This document shows, one piece after another, positions 37,980-47,959 of a stretch of DNA of 64,000 nt. The DNA is taken from contig MWFE01000017.1 of the NCBI GenBank assembly GCA_002071445.1, positions 1-64,000 on the forward strand, written 5' to 3'. Made by a program: the position numbers and the translations under genes. The notes beneath the pieces are model-generated. The model ran no database searches. It had not been told where the DNA came from and was given only the letters and a program-made list of their open reading frames with translations. This DNA is from Bacteroidetes bacterium ADurb.Bin008 (lineage in GTDB: Bacteria > Bacteroidota > Bacteroidia > Bacteroidales > Tenuifilaceae). Position 1 is the stretch's first letter, and each line of letters begins with the position of its first letter.

Positions 37980-38537
37980 TTAAAAGGTAAAATGCTGTAT
38001 TAAAATTTTAATACCAATGGCAATTAAAATGCATCCACCCAGCACTTCCATGCGCTTTCTCACGGCGCAACTCGATCCTTTGCCCAACCGTATGCCCAGC
38101 ATGGACGAAACAAAAGTGATGAATCCGATGATGATAAACGCCAGAAGCATATTTACTTCAATAATGGCAAAGGAAACGCCTACAGCAAGGGCGTCGATGC
38201 TGGTGGCAAAGGACAATCCCAGAATATATTTTAAATCCAAAGGATTTAATGATTTCTCAGACTCATCCTTTCTACTGTCAATAATCATTTTGATACCGAT
38301 GATGGAGAGCAACCCAAATGCTACCCAATGTCCCACCGGGTCGATCCATTGCTTGATGCCAATGCCTCCCAACCAGCCTATCACGGGCATAGATGCCTGA
38401 AACAAGGCTAAAAAGAAAGCTAATTTAAAGGCTTGCAGGAAAGAAATTTGTTTCCTCATCAATCCGCAGGAAATGGATACGGCAAACGAGTCAAGTGAAA
38501 GACCGATGGATAGTAGAATAAGTGCTGAGAAGTCCAT
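37980..38537 (-). CDS. mntP: Manganese efflux pump MntP
   Basis: A 185-aa protein with six TM segments. The two repeated halves carry conserved aspartates in GLSLDSFAVSISCG and FATSIDALAVGVSF, the metal-path residues of the MntP (YebN) family. It exports Mn(II) from the cytoplasm. No yybP-ykoY-type Mn riboswitch is recognisable in the 83-bp gap upstream. It follows the sensor kinase gene on the same strand, so co-transcription is possible. Confidence 0.93.
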   Translation of the reverse strand: MDFSALILLSIGLSLDSFAVSISCGLMRKQISFLQAFKLAFFLALFQASMPVIGWLGGIGIKQWIDPVGHWVAFGLLSIIGIKMIIDSRKDESEKSLNPLDLKYILGLSFATSIDALAVGVSFAIIEVNMLLAFIIIGFITFVSSMLGIRLGKGSSCAVRKRMEVLGGCILIAIGIKILIQHFTF

Positions 38538-38620
38538 TAGCCATTTTTTTCAGGGCAAAAATAAGAATTAAAATAACTCAATGGGTTTATACTAATTGGC
38601 GTAGCCAAATAGAAAACGGG

Positions 38621-41600
38621 TTATTCGTACCCGATGTATTTCGGGAAAGTCAGGCTAAAAGCGGTACCTTGCCCGGGGACGGACTCTACGGATATGGATC
38701 CGCCATTCTTTTCAACAAATTTTTTAACCATTTTCAAACCCAATCCTGTGCCCTTTTCTTGGTTTGTACCCGGTGTTGTGAATACCGATTTGTCATCGAA
38801 CAGCTTTGGAATATCCTTTTTGGCTATTCCGACCCCGGTATCGGAAATTGTTATTTTCACGAAATCCTTTTCCGATTCGGCGTTAATCATTACCGTTCCT
38901 GCATTGGGTGTGAATTTAATGCTATTGCTCACTAAATTCCTTAGAGCAGTTTTGATCATCTCAACGTCAACCATTAAGAGAGCATCATTCGTAACATCTG
39001 CATGTAACGTGATATCCTTTGACCTGGCAATCCCTTGGCTCAACGATACTACCTGATCAACAATTTGATGAACATCGGTTATGACGGGTTTAAATGTTTC
39101 CGATTGTTGCGATCGTGCCCAATTGAGGAGGTTAACCAGAAGTTCCAATGTTTCATCGCTGGTCTTTTTCAGTGCTTCCAATGCCTCAACGATTACACTT
39201 TCGTCCATTGCATGTCTGGTTGTAAGAAGCAGATCACTCAGCTGCTTGATGGAACTGATGGGCGAACGTAAATCGTGCCCAATAATGGAGAACAACTGGT
39301 CTTTCAATGCATTGGCCTCTTTCTGGGCAATTTCGGCCTGCTTAATTCGGGTAATGTCGGCTAATGTAGCCAGTACCTCTGTAACCTGTTCGGAAGAATC
39401 CTTCAAAACGCCGAAATTAATAAGCAGGTATTTAACATCGCCCGACGGTACAACAAATGCCTGCTCATGACTACTTTCGAATGTCAACCCATTTTCCAGA
39501 TCACAGATAATCTGCTCAAAACGGGTGCGGGGGCCGGGGAGGATGGTTTTAAAGAAATCCTTCCGCGTGATTATGGGCTGCTTTGCTCCGAAACCTAAGA
39601 TCTCGTATGCTTCGGGTGTTAGCTCCACCTGCTGGAATCCTTTGCGCAACCTTATGCTACCCAGTTTTGCCACCGATTGCGATTGGCTTAGCTTGGTTCT
39701 GCTTTCAAGAAGTTCAGCCTCAGCCCTTTTTCTGTCCGAAATATCGTCAACCATCATGATGAGGTGCGAAATATTATACTCGGAGGTTTTGTAGGCTTTC
39801 ACAGCAACTTTGCAGAATACTTCCGTTGAATTTTTGGCTATGAATCGTTTTTCGATGGTATACCCCTCAATCTCATGAGTTAATACTTTGTTGAACAGAG
39901 CATTTTCTGCTTTATGATCTTTGGCATGAGTTATTTCATCCCATGGTTTGGCATACAACTCCTCCGGTTTGTAGCCAAGCATTTGTGTCAATTTTTCGTT
40001 GAAGCTAATCCACTCCTTGGTGATGGAAACCTTGGCCATGCCAATCAAGTCGGATTCAAAAAAACTGCGGAATTTCTGTTCGCGTTCAGCCAATTGTAGT
40101 TCATTCTCCTTGCGACTGGTAATATCATGGCTAATGATGAACAGCATTTTGTTGCCTTTAACAACATGGGCCATAAGGTTCCCTTCAACGTAAAACTTTT
40201 TCCCCTGTTTGCGTTTATGAACCATATTGCTAAACCTATAGCTCCCCTCCTGGTTGGCAACGGCAATGGCCGTTCTGACGTCATCGGGCTGATCGGTAAG
40301 GGTTAAATAGGATTTCCCGATTATCTCGTCACGGTTATACCCGTAAATAAGCTCAAAAGTTGGATTTACATCGTAAACGGTAAGGGATTTAGCATCTATT
40401 ACACAAACGGGGTCAATATTCGAATAGAATAGGGTTCGGTACCTCTGCTCTTTCTCTTCCAACTCAAATCGGGCCAATTTCCGCTCAGTAATATCCATTA
40501 GCAACCCTATTATTTTGGTAATTTTTCCATATTCAAACAAACTCCTACCCGATATAAAAAAGTAGTTGAAAGTCCCCTTCTTAGCCCGGATCCTGACTTC
40601 CATTTCAAAATCGTCGGTTTTGACTATAGCATTATCATGGGCTTGTTTGATCATCTCCACATCATCGGGATGAATCTGTTGGATTATATCTTCGAGGGAA
40701 GTGGTTTCGAGATTGACTGGAATACTAGATTTGTTTTCGTTGTGGTATATCCATGAAAACTTTTTATGCTCAACGGAATATTCCCACGATGAAATCTTAC
40801 TAACGTCCTGAATCTCGGTAAGTAATCGTTTGCTTTTAATTAATTCCCTCTCGGCAATCCCTCGTTTCTCTATCTCCTCGAATAGTTTGTCGTTGAGCTG
40901 TTTATACTCGTTTACCTGACGTTCTATTTCATCATCTGTTAACGATAAAGAAGATTTTAACTCATCTCTGAGCTTGAGATAGTTACTTTTTTGACCTTTA
41001 GCGTATAGCGAGGCAATGGAAACAATGCTGAAAAATGAAAGGATTTCGGTGTAGTAATTCAGCGATTGATGTACAGGAGAACCCAAAAATTGGGGTTTGT
41101 ATAGAAATATTAATCCTAAAACGGCTAAGAGAGGAGTGAAATATTTTATGGGATATTTTGCAGACATGGTGAATAAAAGGGAGAACATAAGAATGTATAT
41201 GGGCATTCTTATATCTACCTTAAAAAATGGTGCAAATTGGTTTACGACAAAAAGTCCCAATAGCATTACCATTAAGATAAAAATAAAAACCTGCTTAGTT
41301 GTAAGAGAAAAACCTGTAATGGTTCTTTTTGTCCAGGCAAAAACCGGTGGGATGAACAGGAGGAAAGAAGCAGCAATGCCCAAATAGGAAACTACTAATG
41401 ATGAAATAAAAAATTCATTTAGTATCCCTGTTTTGTGAAGTAACCATCCATATACTGCCACAAGGGGGAAGGGCATTAAAAATGAAATTCTAAATAACCT
41501 GCTAACTTCACTTTCACTTAAACTGGTGTAGTCTAACCATTTGTTTGAACTCAAATACAAATGAACCATGTAAAGGATTCCAATTTCAACCATCACGATA

Positions 41601-41839
41601 ATCAGGATAAACATCACCCTGTAAAGGATGGGAAAAAATGGGGTAAGGAAATCGTAACCAAAGAAAAAGTTGGAGGCTAATGAGGCAATAATTATCCCCG
41701 GAAGTTGCTTAATACCTTTAAAAGAGATGATGGCAGCTGATAAGCCGATGGGAATCCAAATGGGAAAAAAATAGGTGCTGCGAAAACCAATGAAGAATGA
41801 GAGAATGGCCCCAAGGATGTACATTAGAGCCGAATTCAT
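38621..41839 (-). CDS. MASE1-type membrane histidine kinase with multiple PAS domains
   Basis: A 1072-aa protein from the ATG at 41839; a TTG at 41887 in the same frame would add 16 residues. The N-terminal ~285 residues are about eight TM segments of the MASE1 type. A short coiled coil leads to four PAS/PAC units (~330-830; repeats such as ITERKLARFELEEKEQRYRTLF and ITSRKENELQLAEREQKFRSFF). The HisKA dimer domain has phospho-acceptor H855 (GHDLRSPISS), and the HATPase domain has LRNLVSNSIKFTP, ISDTGVGIA and KGTGLGL. It has no receiver domain. A receiver protein is encoded divergently ~340 bp away and could be its partner. Confidence 0.92.
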   Translation of the reverse strand: MNSALMYILGAILSFFIGFRSTYFFPIWIPIGLSAAIISFKGIKQLPGIIIASLASNFFFGYDFLTPFFPILYRVMFILIIVMVEIGILYMVHLYLSSNKWLDYTSLSESEVSRLFRISFLMPFPLVAVYGWLLHKTGILNEFFISSLVVSYLGIAASFLLFIPPVFAWTKRTITGFSLTTKQVFIFILMVMLLGLFVVNQFAPFFKVDIRMPIYILMFSLLFTMSAKYPIKYFTPLLAVLGLIFLYKPQFLGSPVHQSLNYYTEILSFFSIVSIASLYAKGQKSNYLKLRDELKSSLSLTDDEIERQVNEYKQLNDKLFEEIEKRGIAERELIKSKRLLTEIQDVSKISSWEYSVEHKKFSWIYHNENKSSIPVNLETTSLEDIIQQIHPDDVEMIKQAHDNAIVKTDDFEMEVRIRAKKGTFNYFFISGRSLFEYGKITKIIGLLMDITERKLARFELEEKEQRYRTLFYSNIDPVCVIDAKSLTVYDVNPTFELIYGYNRDEIIGKSYLTLTDQPDDVRTAIAVANQEGSYRFSNMVHKRKQGKKFYVEGNLMAHVVKGNKMLFIISHDITSRKENELQLAEREQKFRSFFESDLIGMAKVSITKEWISFNEKLTQMLGYKPEELYAKPWDEITHAKDHKAENALFNKVLTHEIEGYTIEKRFIAKNSTEVFCKVAVKAYKTSEYNISHLIMMVDDISDRKRAEAELLESRTKLSQSQSVAKLGSIRLRKGFQQVELTPEAYEILGFGAKQPIITRKDFFKTILPGPRTRFEQIICDLENGLTFESSHEQAFVVPSGDVKYLLINFGVLKDSSEQVTEVLATLADITRIKQAEIAQKEANALKDQLFSIIGHDLRSPISSIKQLSDLLLTTRHAMDESVIVEALEALKKTSDETLELLVNLLNWARSQQSETFKPVITDVHQIVDQVVSLSQGIARSKDITLHADVTNDALLMVDVEMIKTALRNLVSNSIKFTPNAGTVMINAESEKDFVKITISDTGVGIAKKDIPKLFDDKSVFTTPGTNQEKGTGLGLKMVKKFVEKNGGSISVESVPGQGTAFSLTFPKYIGYE

Positions 41840-42134
41840 GTTGTCTTTGATAATATGTTTAAAATACGTTTTCTCCACTATGAACAAATAAAAGATTTTT
41901 CGAAATATACATTTTTATAGAAACGATAACAATATAATTCTGTCAAACTTTCTTTTAAAAATGTTTAGCGAAATTGTAATAATCCAAATAAAATTAACCA
42001 TCCCCATTACATTCTTTCCCTTCGCAAAATAAATGAATAAACTCTTTTAGCAATAACATAGAATTTAGGAATTTGATTAACCGTTGAAAAATAATGATGA
42101 ATTTTTTTTTATTGTAATAATAAATTATTATAAC
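41840..42134. other. AT-rich divergent intergenic region between histidine kinase and response regulator
   Basis: About 300 bp, very AT-rich, without an ORF or RNA gene that I can support. A near-consensus element (TATATTTC, minus strand) lies close to the kinase start. The promoter of the response regulator begins at its right edge. Confidence 0.5.
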
Positions 42135-42164
42135 TTGCAATGATTTTTGTAAGAACTATTTTTG
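42135..42164 (+). promoter_or_regulatory. Promoter of the divergent response regulator
   Basis: TTG (42135-42137), 19-nt spacer, TATTTTTG (42157-42164). The start site would be about 10 nt before the ATG pair at 42179/42182, excluding an upstream in-frame ATG at 42140. Confidence 0.6.
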
Positions 42165-42178
42165 AGATTCCAAATATT

Positions 42179-42607
42179 ATGATGAAGAAGTATAAATGGC
42201 ACGATAAGGTGGTGTTGTTAGTAGAGGATGACCCTTCCAGCCTGTTGCTGCTCCAAACTATCCTTTCGCACACCGGTGCAAAACTTCTTGTTGCCGAGGA
42301 TGGTGAAACCGCCATAGAATTAGTCAGGGAGAACAACGATATTGACATGGTTTTAATGGATATCCGGTTAACCGGTATTAGTGGATTGCAAGCAACGGAA
42401 AGAATAAAAAAGATAGCCCCTGACATCACGGTAATTGCCCAAACTGCTTGTGCTGTACTGGGCGATATGGATATGTGCTTGAGGGCAGGTTGTAATGCAT
42501 ACATAACCAAGCCTTTGCATACAGATACGCTTTTGGAAACCATGGATTACTATTTCAAACGTGCTGTTGCTCAGGATATTTTAGACTCGGTATATTTCTC
42601 AAATTAG
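42179..42607 (+). CDS. Stand-alone response regulator (CheY-like)
   Basis: A 142-aa single receiver domain. D17-D18 (LLVEDDPSS), phosphoacceptor D61 (VLMDIRLTG), the T/A-containing QTACAV strand and the KPL lysine loop are present. The start at 42179 (or the adjacent ATG at 42182) is chosen because the promoter at 42135-42164 overlaps the ATG at 42140. Its sequence resembles the receivers attached to hybrid kinases, so it may take phosphate from the divergently encoded MASE1 kinase. There is no output domain. Confidence 0.88.
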   Translation: MMKKYKWHDKVVLLVEDDPSSLLLLQTILSHTGAKLLVAEDGETAIELVRENNDIDMVLMDIRLTGISGLQATERIKKIAPDITVIAQTACAVLGDMDMCLRAGCNAYITKPLHTDTLLETMDYYFKRAVAQDILDSVYFSN

Positions 42608-42735
42608 AATCCTTTTTCTCAATGAAACAATACTAAGTGATGCCGGCGGGTATCACTTTTTTTGTGCCGATCAACCGGTAAGGTTCCTGCTTATTTCACC
42701 GATTAATAGCTACTTTTACGGCATCAAGAATTATC

Positions 42736-44757
42736 ATGGAGTTTACCCTTGTTTCCGAATTTCAGCCAACAGGCGATCAGCCCGAGGCCATCAATCAGCT
42801 GGTTGAAGGGCTTGAGCGGGGAGATAGGTATCAAACCCTTTTGGGCGTTACCGGATCGGGGAAAACTTTTACCATGGCCAATGTGCTTGCACGGATCAAC
42901 AGGCCGGCCCTTGTGCTGAGCCACAATAAAACCTTGGCGGCTCAGCTCTACAGCGAGTTTAAGTCTTTTTTCCCCAACAACGCAGTGGAGTATTTTGTGT
43001 CGTACTACGACTACTATCAGCCGGAGGCCTACCTGCCCGTAACCGACACCTACATCGAGAAAGACCTCTCCATAAACAGCGAAATAGAGAAGTTGAGATT
43101 GAGCGCCACCTCGGCATTGCTCTCCGGACGGAATGATGTGGTGGTGGTTTCATCAGTTTCATGTATTTACGGTATTGGCAACCCCGAAGATTTTCACAGC
43201 AACACGGTACGGGTTGTCCGGGGGCAACTGTTGGGAAGGAATATTTTCCTACGGAGGCTGGTGGACAGCCTATACTCACGCAACGAAACGGAGTTTGTCA
43301 ACGGAACTTTCAGGGTGAAAGGCGATACGGTGGATGTGTTTGCCGCCTACGGCGATTTTGCCTACCGCATCATCTTTTTTGGTGACGAGGTGGAAGCCCT
43401 GGAGCGCTTCGACCCCATCACGGGAAGGCTTTTGGAGGAACTCAACGAAGCGGTGATTTACCCTGCCAATATCTTTGTAACAACCCGCGAAAGGATTAAT
43501 CAGGCCATTACTAATATTCAGGACGATTTAGTCAAACAGGTTGAGTTTTTCAAAAGCATTGGCAAGCCTGTGGAGGCTAAGCGGATATTGCAGCGGGTGG
43601 AGTTTGACCTGGAGATGATTCGCGAGTTGGGCTACTGTTCGGGTATCGAAAACTACTCCCGGTACTTCGACGGGAGAGCAGCGGGCATGCGCCCTTTCTG
43701 CCTGCTCGATTATTTCCCCAACGATTTCATCACCATCATTGATGAAAGCCACGCTACCATTCCCCAAATCCGTGCCATGTACGGGGGCGACAGGTCGCGT
43801 AAGCAAACCCTGGTTGAGTATGGATTCCGCCTCCCCGCAGCCATTGATAACAGGCCGCTCAAATTCGAAGAATTTGAAGGTATTGTGGGTCAGGTAATCT
43901 ACGTGAGTGCCACCCCTGCCGATTTTGAGTTGGAAAGAACCGGAGGCGTGGTAGTAGAACAGTTGATTAGGCCCACGGGACTGCTCGACCCCGTGGTGGA
44001 GGTGAGGCCAAGCCTGACTCAGGTTGACGACCTGATAGGTGAGATAAACGAGCGGGTTAGCCAAAACGAGCGGGTACTCGTTACCACCCTCACCAAGAGA
44101 ATGGCTGAGGAGCTGGTGAAATACCTGATTAAATTGGATATTAAGTGCAGGTATATACACTCCGATGTGGAAACCATTGAACGTGTGGAGATCATTGAGG
44201 GGCTGCGAAAGGGGACATTCGATGTGCTGGTGGGGGTGAACCTTTTGAGAGAGGGTCTCGATTTGCCCGAGGTCTCGCTGGTAGCCATCATCGATGCCGA
44301 TAAGGAGGGATTTTTGCGCTCGGCACGTTCGCTCACCCAAACTGCCGGCAGGGCAGCCCGAAACCTCAACGGGAAGGTAATCATGTATGCCGATAAGATT
44401 ACCCAATCAATGCAAGTAACCATTGACGAAACCAACCGCAGGCGCGAAAAGCAGCTCAAGTACAATGAGAAACATGGCATTACGCCAAAGCAAATTCAAA
44501 AGGCGCAAAAATCCATTCTGGGCGATGCCGTTGGCAAAAAGCCACTGCACCGGCCCTACTACACCGACCCCGAAAAGGCCGACATTGCTGCCGACCCCGT
44601 GGTGAAGTATATGGATGTTAATGCCCTGAAAAAAGCCATTGATCGGTCAAGAAGGAATATGGAAGCTGCTGCCAAGGCACTGGAGTTCATCGAGGCGGCC
44701 CGCCATCGCGATGAGATGCTGGTGCTAACCCGATTGCTTGAGGAGAAAACCAAATAG
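42736..44757 (+). CDS. uvrB: Excinuclease ABC subunit B
   Basis: A 673-aa protein of full UvrB length. Walker A is GVTGSGKT with K43. The damage-probing hairpin region YYDYYQPEAYLP, the helicase motif DESHATIPQIRAMYGGD, the VLVGVNLLREGLDLPEVSLVAI motif and the C-terminal UVR domain (IDRSRRNMEAAAKALEFIEAARHRDEM) are all intact. UvrB verifies damage loaded by UvrA and recruits UvrC in nucleotide-excision repair. Monocistronic; convergent with the YfcC-family gene. Confidence 0.98.
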   Translation: MEFTLVSEFQPTGDQPEAINQLVEGLERGDRYQTLLGVTGSGKTFTMANVLARINRPALVLSHNKTLAAQLYSEFKSFFPNNAVEYFVSYYDYYQPEAYLPVTDTYIEKDLSINSEIEKLRLSATSALLSGRNDVVVVSSVSCIYGIGNPEDFHSNTVRVVRGQLLGRNIFLRRLVDSLYSRNETEFVNGTFRVKGDTVDVFAAYGDFAYRIIFFGDEVEALERFDPITGRLLEELNEAVIYPANIFVTTRERINQAITNIQDDLVKQVEFFKSIGKPVEAKRILQRVEFDLEMIRELGYCSGIENYSRYFDGRAAGMRPFCLLDYFPNDFITIIDESHATIPQIRAMYGGDRSRKQTLVEYGFRLPAAIDNRPLKFEEFEGIVGQVIYVSATPADFELERTGGVVVEQLIRPTGLLDPVVEVRPSLTQVDDLIGEINERVSQNERVLVTTLTKRMAEELVKYLIKLDIKCRYIHSDVETIERVEIIEGLRKGTFDVLVGVNLLREGLDLPEVSLVAIIDADKEGFLRSARSLTQTAGRAARNLNGKVIMYADKITQSMQVTIDETNRRREKQLKYNEKHGITPKQIQKAQKSILGDAVGKKPLHRPYYTDPEKADIAADPVVKYMDVNALKKAIDRSRRNMEAAAKALEFIEAARHRDEMLVLTRLLEEKTK

Positions 44758-44810
44758 CACGGCTAATGCTATTAGTCCGGTTAAATCAGACTACCTTGTT
44801 CATTAGAAAA

Positions 44811-46430
44811 TCAAAACCCGCTGAGTTCCATGTAGATGGTGGGGATAAGCAGTAGAAATCCTGCCACAATCAGTATAAGCAGCAATGGCAGGAACCAACG
44901 CAACCATTTGTTGTATGGGATTTTGGCAATGGAAAGAACCCCTACCATAACCCCCGATGTGGGCGAGGCCAGGTTGGTAAAACCACCCCCCACCTGATAT
45001 ACCGTAACGGTTGCCTGCCGTGAAATGCCAATCAGGTCGGAGAATTGCGACATGATTGGGATGGTAAGCGCAGCCTTGGCCGACCCCGAAGCAATGATGG
45101 CGTTCAGCACGTTGTAGAAAATGTACATTATGGCCACCGAAGTTAGCGTTCCATAGCCCTGCATGGCAGTTGCCGACCCGTTGAGCAGCGAGTCGATGAT
45201 TTTGCCTTGCTCCAGCACCACCACAATACCGCTGGCCAGCCCCACCACCAGTGCTGCCGACATGATATCCTTGGCTCCCTCGATGAACAGCTTGGCCAGC
45301 TGGCTGGCCTTATTGCCAAAGGCAACCCCTGAAGCCAATCCCATAACCAGGAAAAGCGAAGCTATTTCGATGATATACCAACCGTAGCCCATAACCCCGA
45401 CAATGAGGAATAGTATGGTGAACAGCAGGATGTTAACAATCAGCAGTTGGACAGAGTGGCGCAATGCGGCTATGCCGGCAATTATCCAGATAACCGTGGC
45501 AATGGGGATTATGGGTGTCACCACGGTGGTACTACCAATTTCCATATGGGTGAGCGGAAACAGAAATGAGCAGATGGTGAGGACTATTGCTATGGCAATG
45601 AAAATGCCCCAGGCACTTTTCCCCGCCTTGGTTTTTCGCCCATTCACCTCTTCCTCACCCTTCTTGCGCCAGTACTCATCCTCAGCATAAACAGGCGAGA
45701 GGGTGGGATTCTTTTTAATCCTGTTGGCATACCTGAGAACATATCCGATTCCGATAAAATTGATTACCAGCCAGATAACAAAGCGGTACTCTATGCCCGA
45801 AAAGAGCTGAACTCCAGAGAGCCCTTGGGCTATACCAATGGTAAAGGGGTTGAGCAGCGCACCCGCAAAGCCCAGACCTGCTCCCAGAAAACACATGCTG
45901 ACCCCCACAATGGAATCGTAGCCCATGCTAATGGCCAGCGGCACAAAGATGATGACAAACGCAATGGTCTCCTCGCTCATGCCGATTACCGCTCCAAAAA
46001 AGCTGAAACATATCATGATAAGGGTAATCACCAGATTATTGACGCCGATAAACTTCAGGAATTTGAAACGTTCCAGCCTCTTTGTAAAGTTTAGGAATGA
46101 GAAGATGGCCACGTCGAGAGCCTTGCTCTCGTTCATTATCCAAAATGCCCCACCAATCATGAGGATGTAAAAAATTATATCGTGGGTGCGTTTAAATCCC
46201 TGAAATATGGATGTGAAAATCTGCCACGATTGGGGTTCCCGCTCCACCTCCACAAAGCTGCCGGGAACAATTACCTCGCGGTTAATCCCATGCACCTCAA
46301 CTGTCTCACGTGCAAATTCGCCCCCCGGAACAAACCAGGTGAGGATGGCGCTGATAACTATTAGGGAAAAGATAATAACGTAGGTATGGGGAAATGTTCG
46401 TTTTTTCTTAGGCTTGGTCATGGTTTCCAT
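44811..46430 (-). CDS. YfcC-family (DcuC-like) membrane transporter
   Basis: A 539-aa protein with about twelve TM segments and a basic N-terminus (MTKPKKKRTFPHTYVIIFSL). The AILTWFVPGGEF segment early and GGGFTNLASPTSGVMVG late are typical of the YfcC/C4-dicarboxylate anaerobic carrier group, whose members carry C4-dicarboxylates, basic amino acids or dipeptides. The substrate cannot be read from the sequence. It lies divergent to the hutI/ftcD cluster with 221 bp between, so a link with amino-acid use is possible but unproven. Confidence 0.85.
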   Translation of the reverse strand: METMTKPKKKRTFPHTYVIIFSLIVISAILTWFVPGGEFARETVEVHGINREVIVPGSFVEVEREPQSWQIFTSIFQGFKRTHDIIFYILMIGGAFWIMNESKALDVAIFSFLNFTKRLERFKFLKFIGVNNLVITLIMICFSFFGAVIGMSEETIAFVIIFVPLAISMGYDSIVGVSMCFLGAGLGFAGALLNPFTIGIAQGLSGVQLFSGIEYRFVIWLVINFIGIGYVLRYANRIKKNPTLSPVYAEDEYWRKKGEEEVNGRKTKAGKSAWGIFIAIAIVLTICSFLFPLTHMEIGSTTVVTPIIPIATVIWIIAGIAALRHSVQLLIVNILLFTILFLIVGVMGYGWYIIEIASLFLVMGLASGVAFGNKASQLAKLFIEGAKDIMSAALVVGLASGIVVVLEQGKIIDSLLNGSATAMQGYGTLTSVAIMYIFYNVLNAIIASGSAKAALTIPIMSQFSDLIGISRQATVTVYQVGGGFTNLASPTSGVMVGVLSIAKIPYNKWLRWFLPLLLILIVAGFLLLIPTIYMELSGF

Positions 46431-46651
46431 TGATTTGTAAGGGCTGAAATATTTGCTGCAATGATATTACTTTTTGTTCAAAATATAAAACCCACTCTCG
46501 TCCTGTCAGTGACTGATGCAATTTTTACCCTGTATATCGATAGGTTAAGATCTCCCATCGTGTATCATGGCATGCGTTGGTAGTTTTTTCGCCATATTTT
46601 TTCATTAGCACCAAAAAGCATATCTTCGTGGCAGTTCAATAGTGTTGTGCC

Positions 46652-47890
46652 ATGGAGTTAATTATTCAAAATATCAAGAAGTTAGTACAGGTTGAGGATG
46701 AGCCACGGGAGAAGGTGACAGGAAAAGAGATGTCGGTTTTGAATTGTATCGACAATGCTTACCTTGTTATAAAGGACGGGCTCATCAGCGATTTTGGTGC
46801 GATGACCAATCAACCTGCGGTTTCTCCCAATGCAAAGGTTATCAATGCAGAAGGGAAGATGGTTTTTCCCTCCTTTTGCGATTCGCATACCCACTTGGTG
46901 TATGCCGGAAGCAGGGAGATAGAGTACATCGATAAAATTCGCGGACTGTCGTACGAGGAGATAGCCAAAAAGGGCGGTGGGATTCTAAACTCGGCCAAAT
47001 TGCTTCACAATACCTCAGAGGATGAGCTCTACGCCCAATCGTTGGAAAGGATAAATGAGATAATTTCGCTGGGAACCGGTGCCGTGGAGATAAAAAGCGG
47101 ATACGGTTTGACGGTGGAGGATGAACTGAAGATGCTGAGGGTGATAAGAAGACTGAAGGATACAACCCCAATAACAATTATGAGCACCTTTTTGGGTGCC
47201 CATGCGGTGCCGGCCGGATATAAGGGAAGGCAAACGGAGTACGTTGATTTGATTATTAATGAAATGATTCCGCGTGTTGCTGCCGAGGAACTTGCCGATT
47301 ACATTGATGTGTTTTGCGACAAGGGTTTCTTTACGGTTGACGAAACCGAAAGGATGCTGATGGCAGGTATGAAGTACGGGCTGCGGGCAAAAATCCATGC
47401 CAATGAGTTGGACTACTCCGGTGGCATTCAGGTAGGGGTTAAGTATGGCGCTCTCTCGGTTGACCACCTGGAGTTCACGGGAGAGGACGAGATAAAAACC
47501 CTGCTCAATTCCGAAACCATGCCCACGCTGTTGCCGGGAGCAGCCTTTTTCCTGGGAATGGAATATCCTCCCGCAAGGAAGATGATTGATGCGGGGCTAC
47601 CACTGGCCATGGCATCGGATTACAACCCCGGCTCTTCGCCGTCGGGCGATATGAAGTTTGTCATGTCGCTGGGTTGTATCATCATGCGGCTTCTTCCCGA
47701 AGAGGTAATCAATGCTGTTACAATCAATTCGGCCTACGCCATGGGTATTAGCCATACGCATGGCAGCATTGCCAAAGGGAAGGTTGCCAATTTGTTTATT
47801 ACCAAGCCAATACCTTCGTACGAGTTTATGCCCTACGCATACACCTCGAGGCTCATTGATACTGTGATTCTTAACGGCGAAGTGGTATAG
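46652..47890 (+). CDS. hutI: Imidazolonepropionase
   Basis: A 412-aa amidohydrolase. The metal-binding SHTHLVYAGSREIEY motif, IKSGYGLTVEDELKMLRVI, KIHANELDYSGG and the ASDYNPGSSP loop are diagnostic. It opens the ring of imidazolone-5-propionate to give N-formimino-glutamate, the third step of histidine degradation. Its product is the substrate of FtcD, encoded two genes downstream. HutH and HutU are not present in the window. Confidence 0.96.
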   Translation: MELIIQNIKKLVQVEDEPREKVTGKEMSVLNCIDNAYLVIKDGLISDFGAMTNQPAVSPNAKVINAEGKMVFPSFCDSHTHLVYAGSREIEYIDKIRGLSYEEIAKKGGGILNSAKLLHNTSEDELYAQSLERINEIISLGTGAVEIKSGYGLTVEDELKMLRVIRRLKDTTPITIMSTFLGAHAVPAGYKGRQTEYVDLIINEMIPRVAAEELADYIDVFCDKGFFTVDETERMLMAGMKYGLRAKIHANELDYSGGIQVGVKYGALSVDHLEFTGEDEIKTLLNSETMPTLLPGAAFFLGMEYPPARKMIDAGLPLAMASDYNPGSSPSGDMKFVMSLGCIIMRLLPEEVINAVTINSAYAMGISHTHGSIAKGKVANLFITKPIPSYEFMPYAYTSRLIDTVILNGEVV

Positions 47891-47959
47891 TTCCATTGGC
47901 TGAAAGAAAAACGTAAGTTTCATATAGAATCCATAATACTAATCACAAAATCACTAGCC

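Noticed and set aside
38538-38620. Mn riboswitch (yybP-ykoY) before mntP
   Set aside because: The 83-bp gap is too short and lacks the conserved loop sequences.
41885-41887. TTG start for the MASE1 histidine kinase
   Set aside because: A standard ATG at 41839 begins directly before the first TM segment; the extra 16 residues add nothing recognisable.
43528-44406. Long (292-codon) open frame antisense to uvrB
   Set aside because: It lies wholly inside uvrB, has no family-like motif, and reflects the codon pattern of the sense gene.
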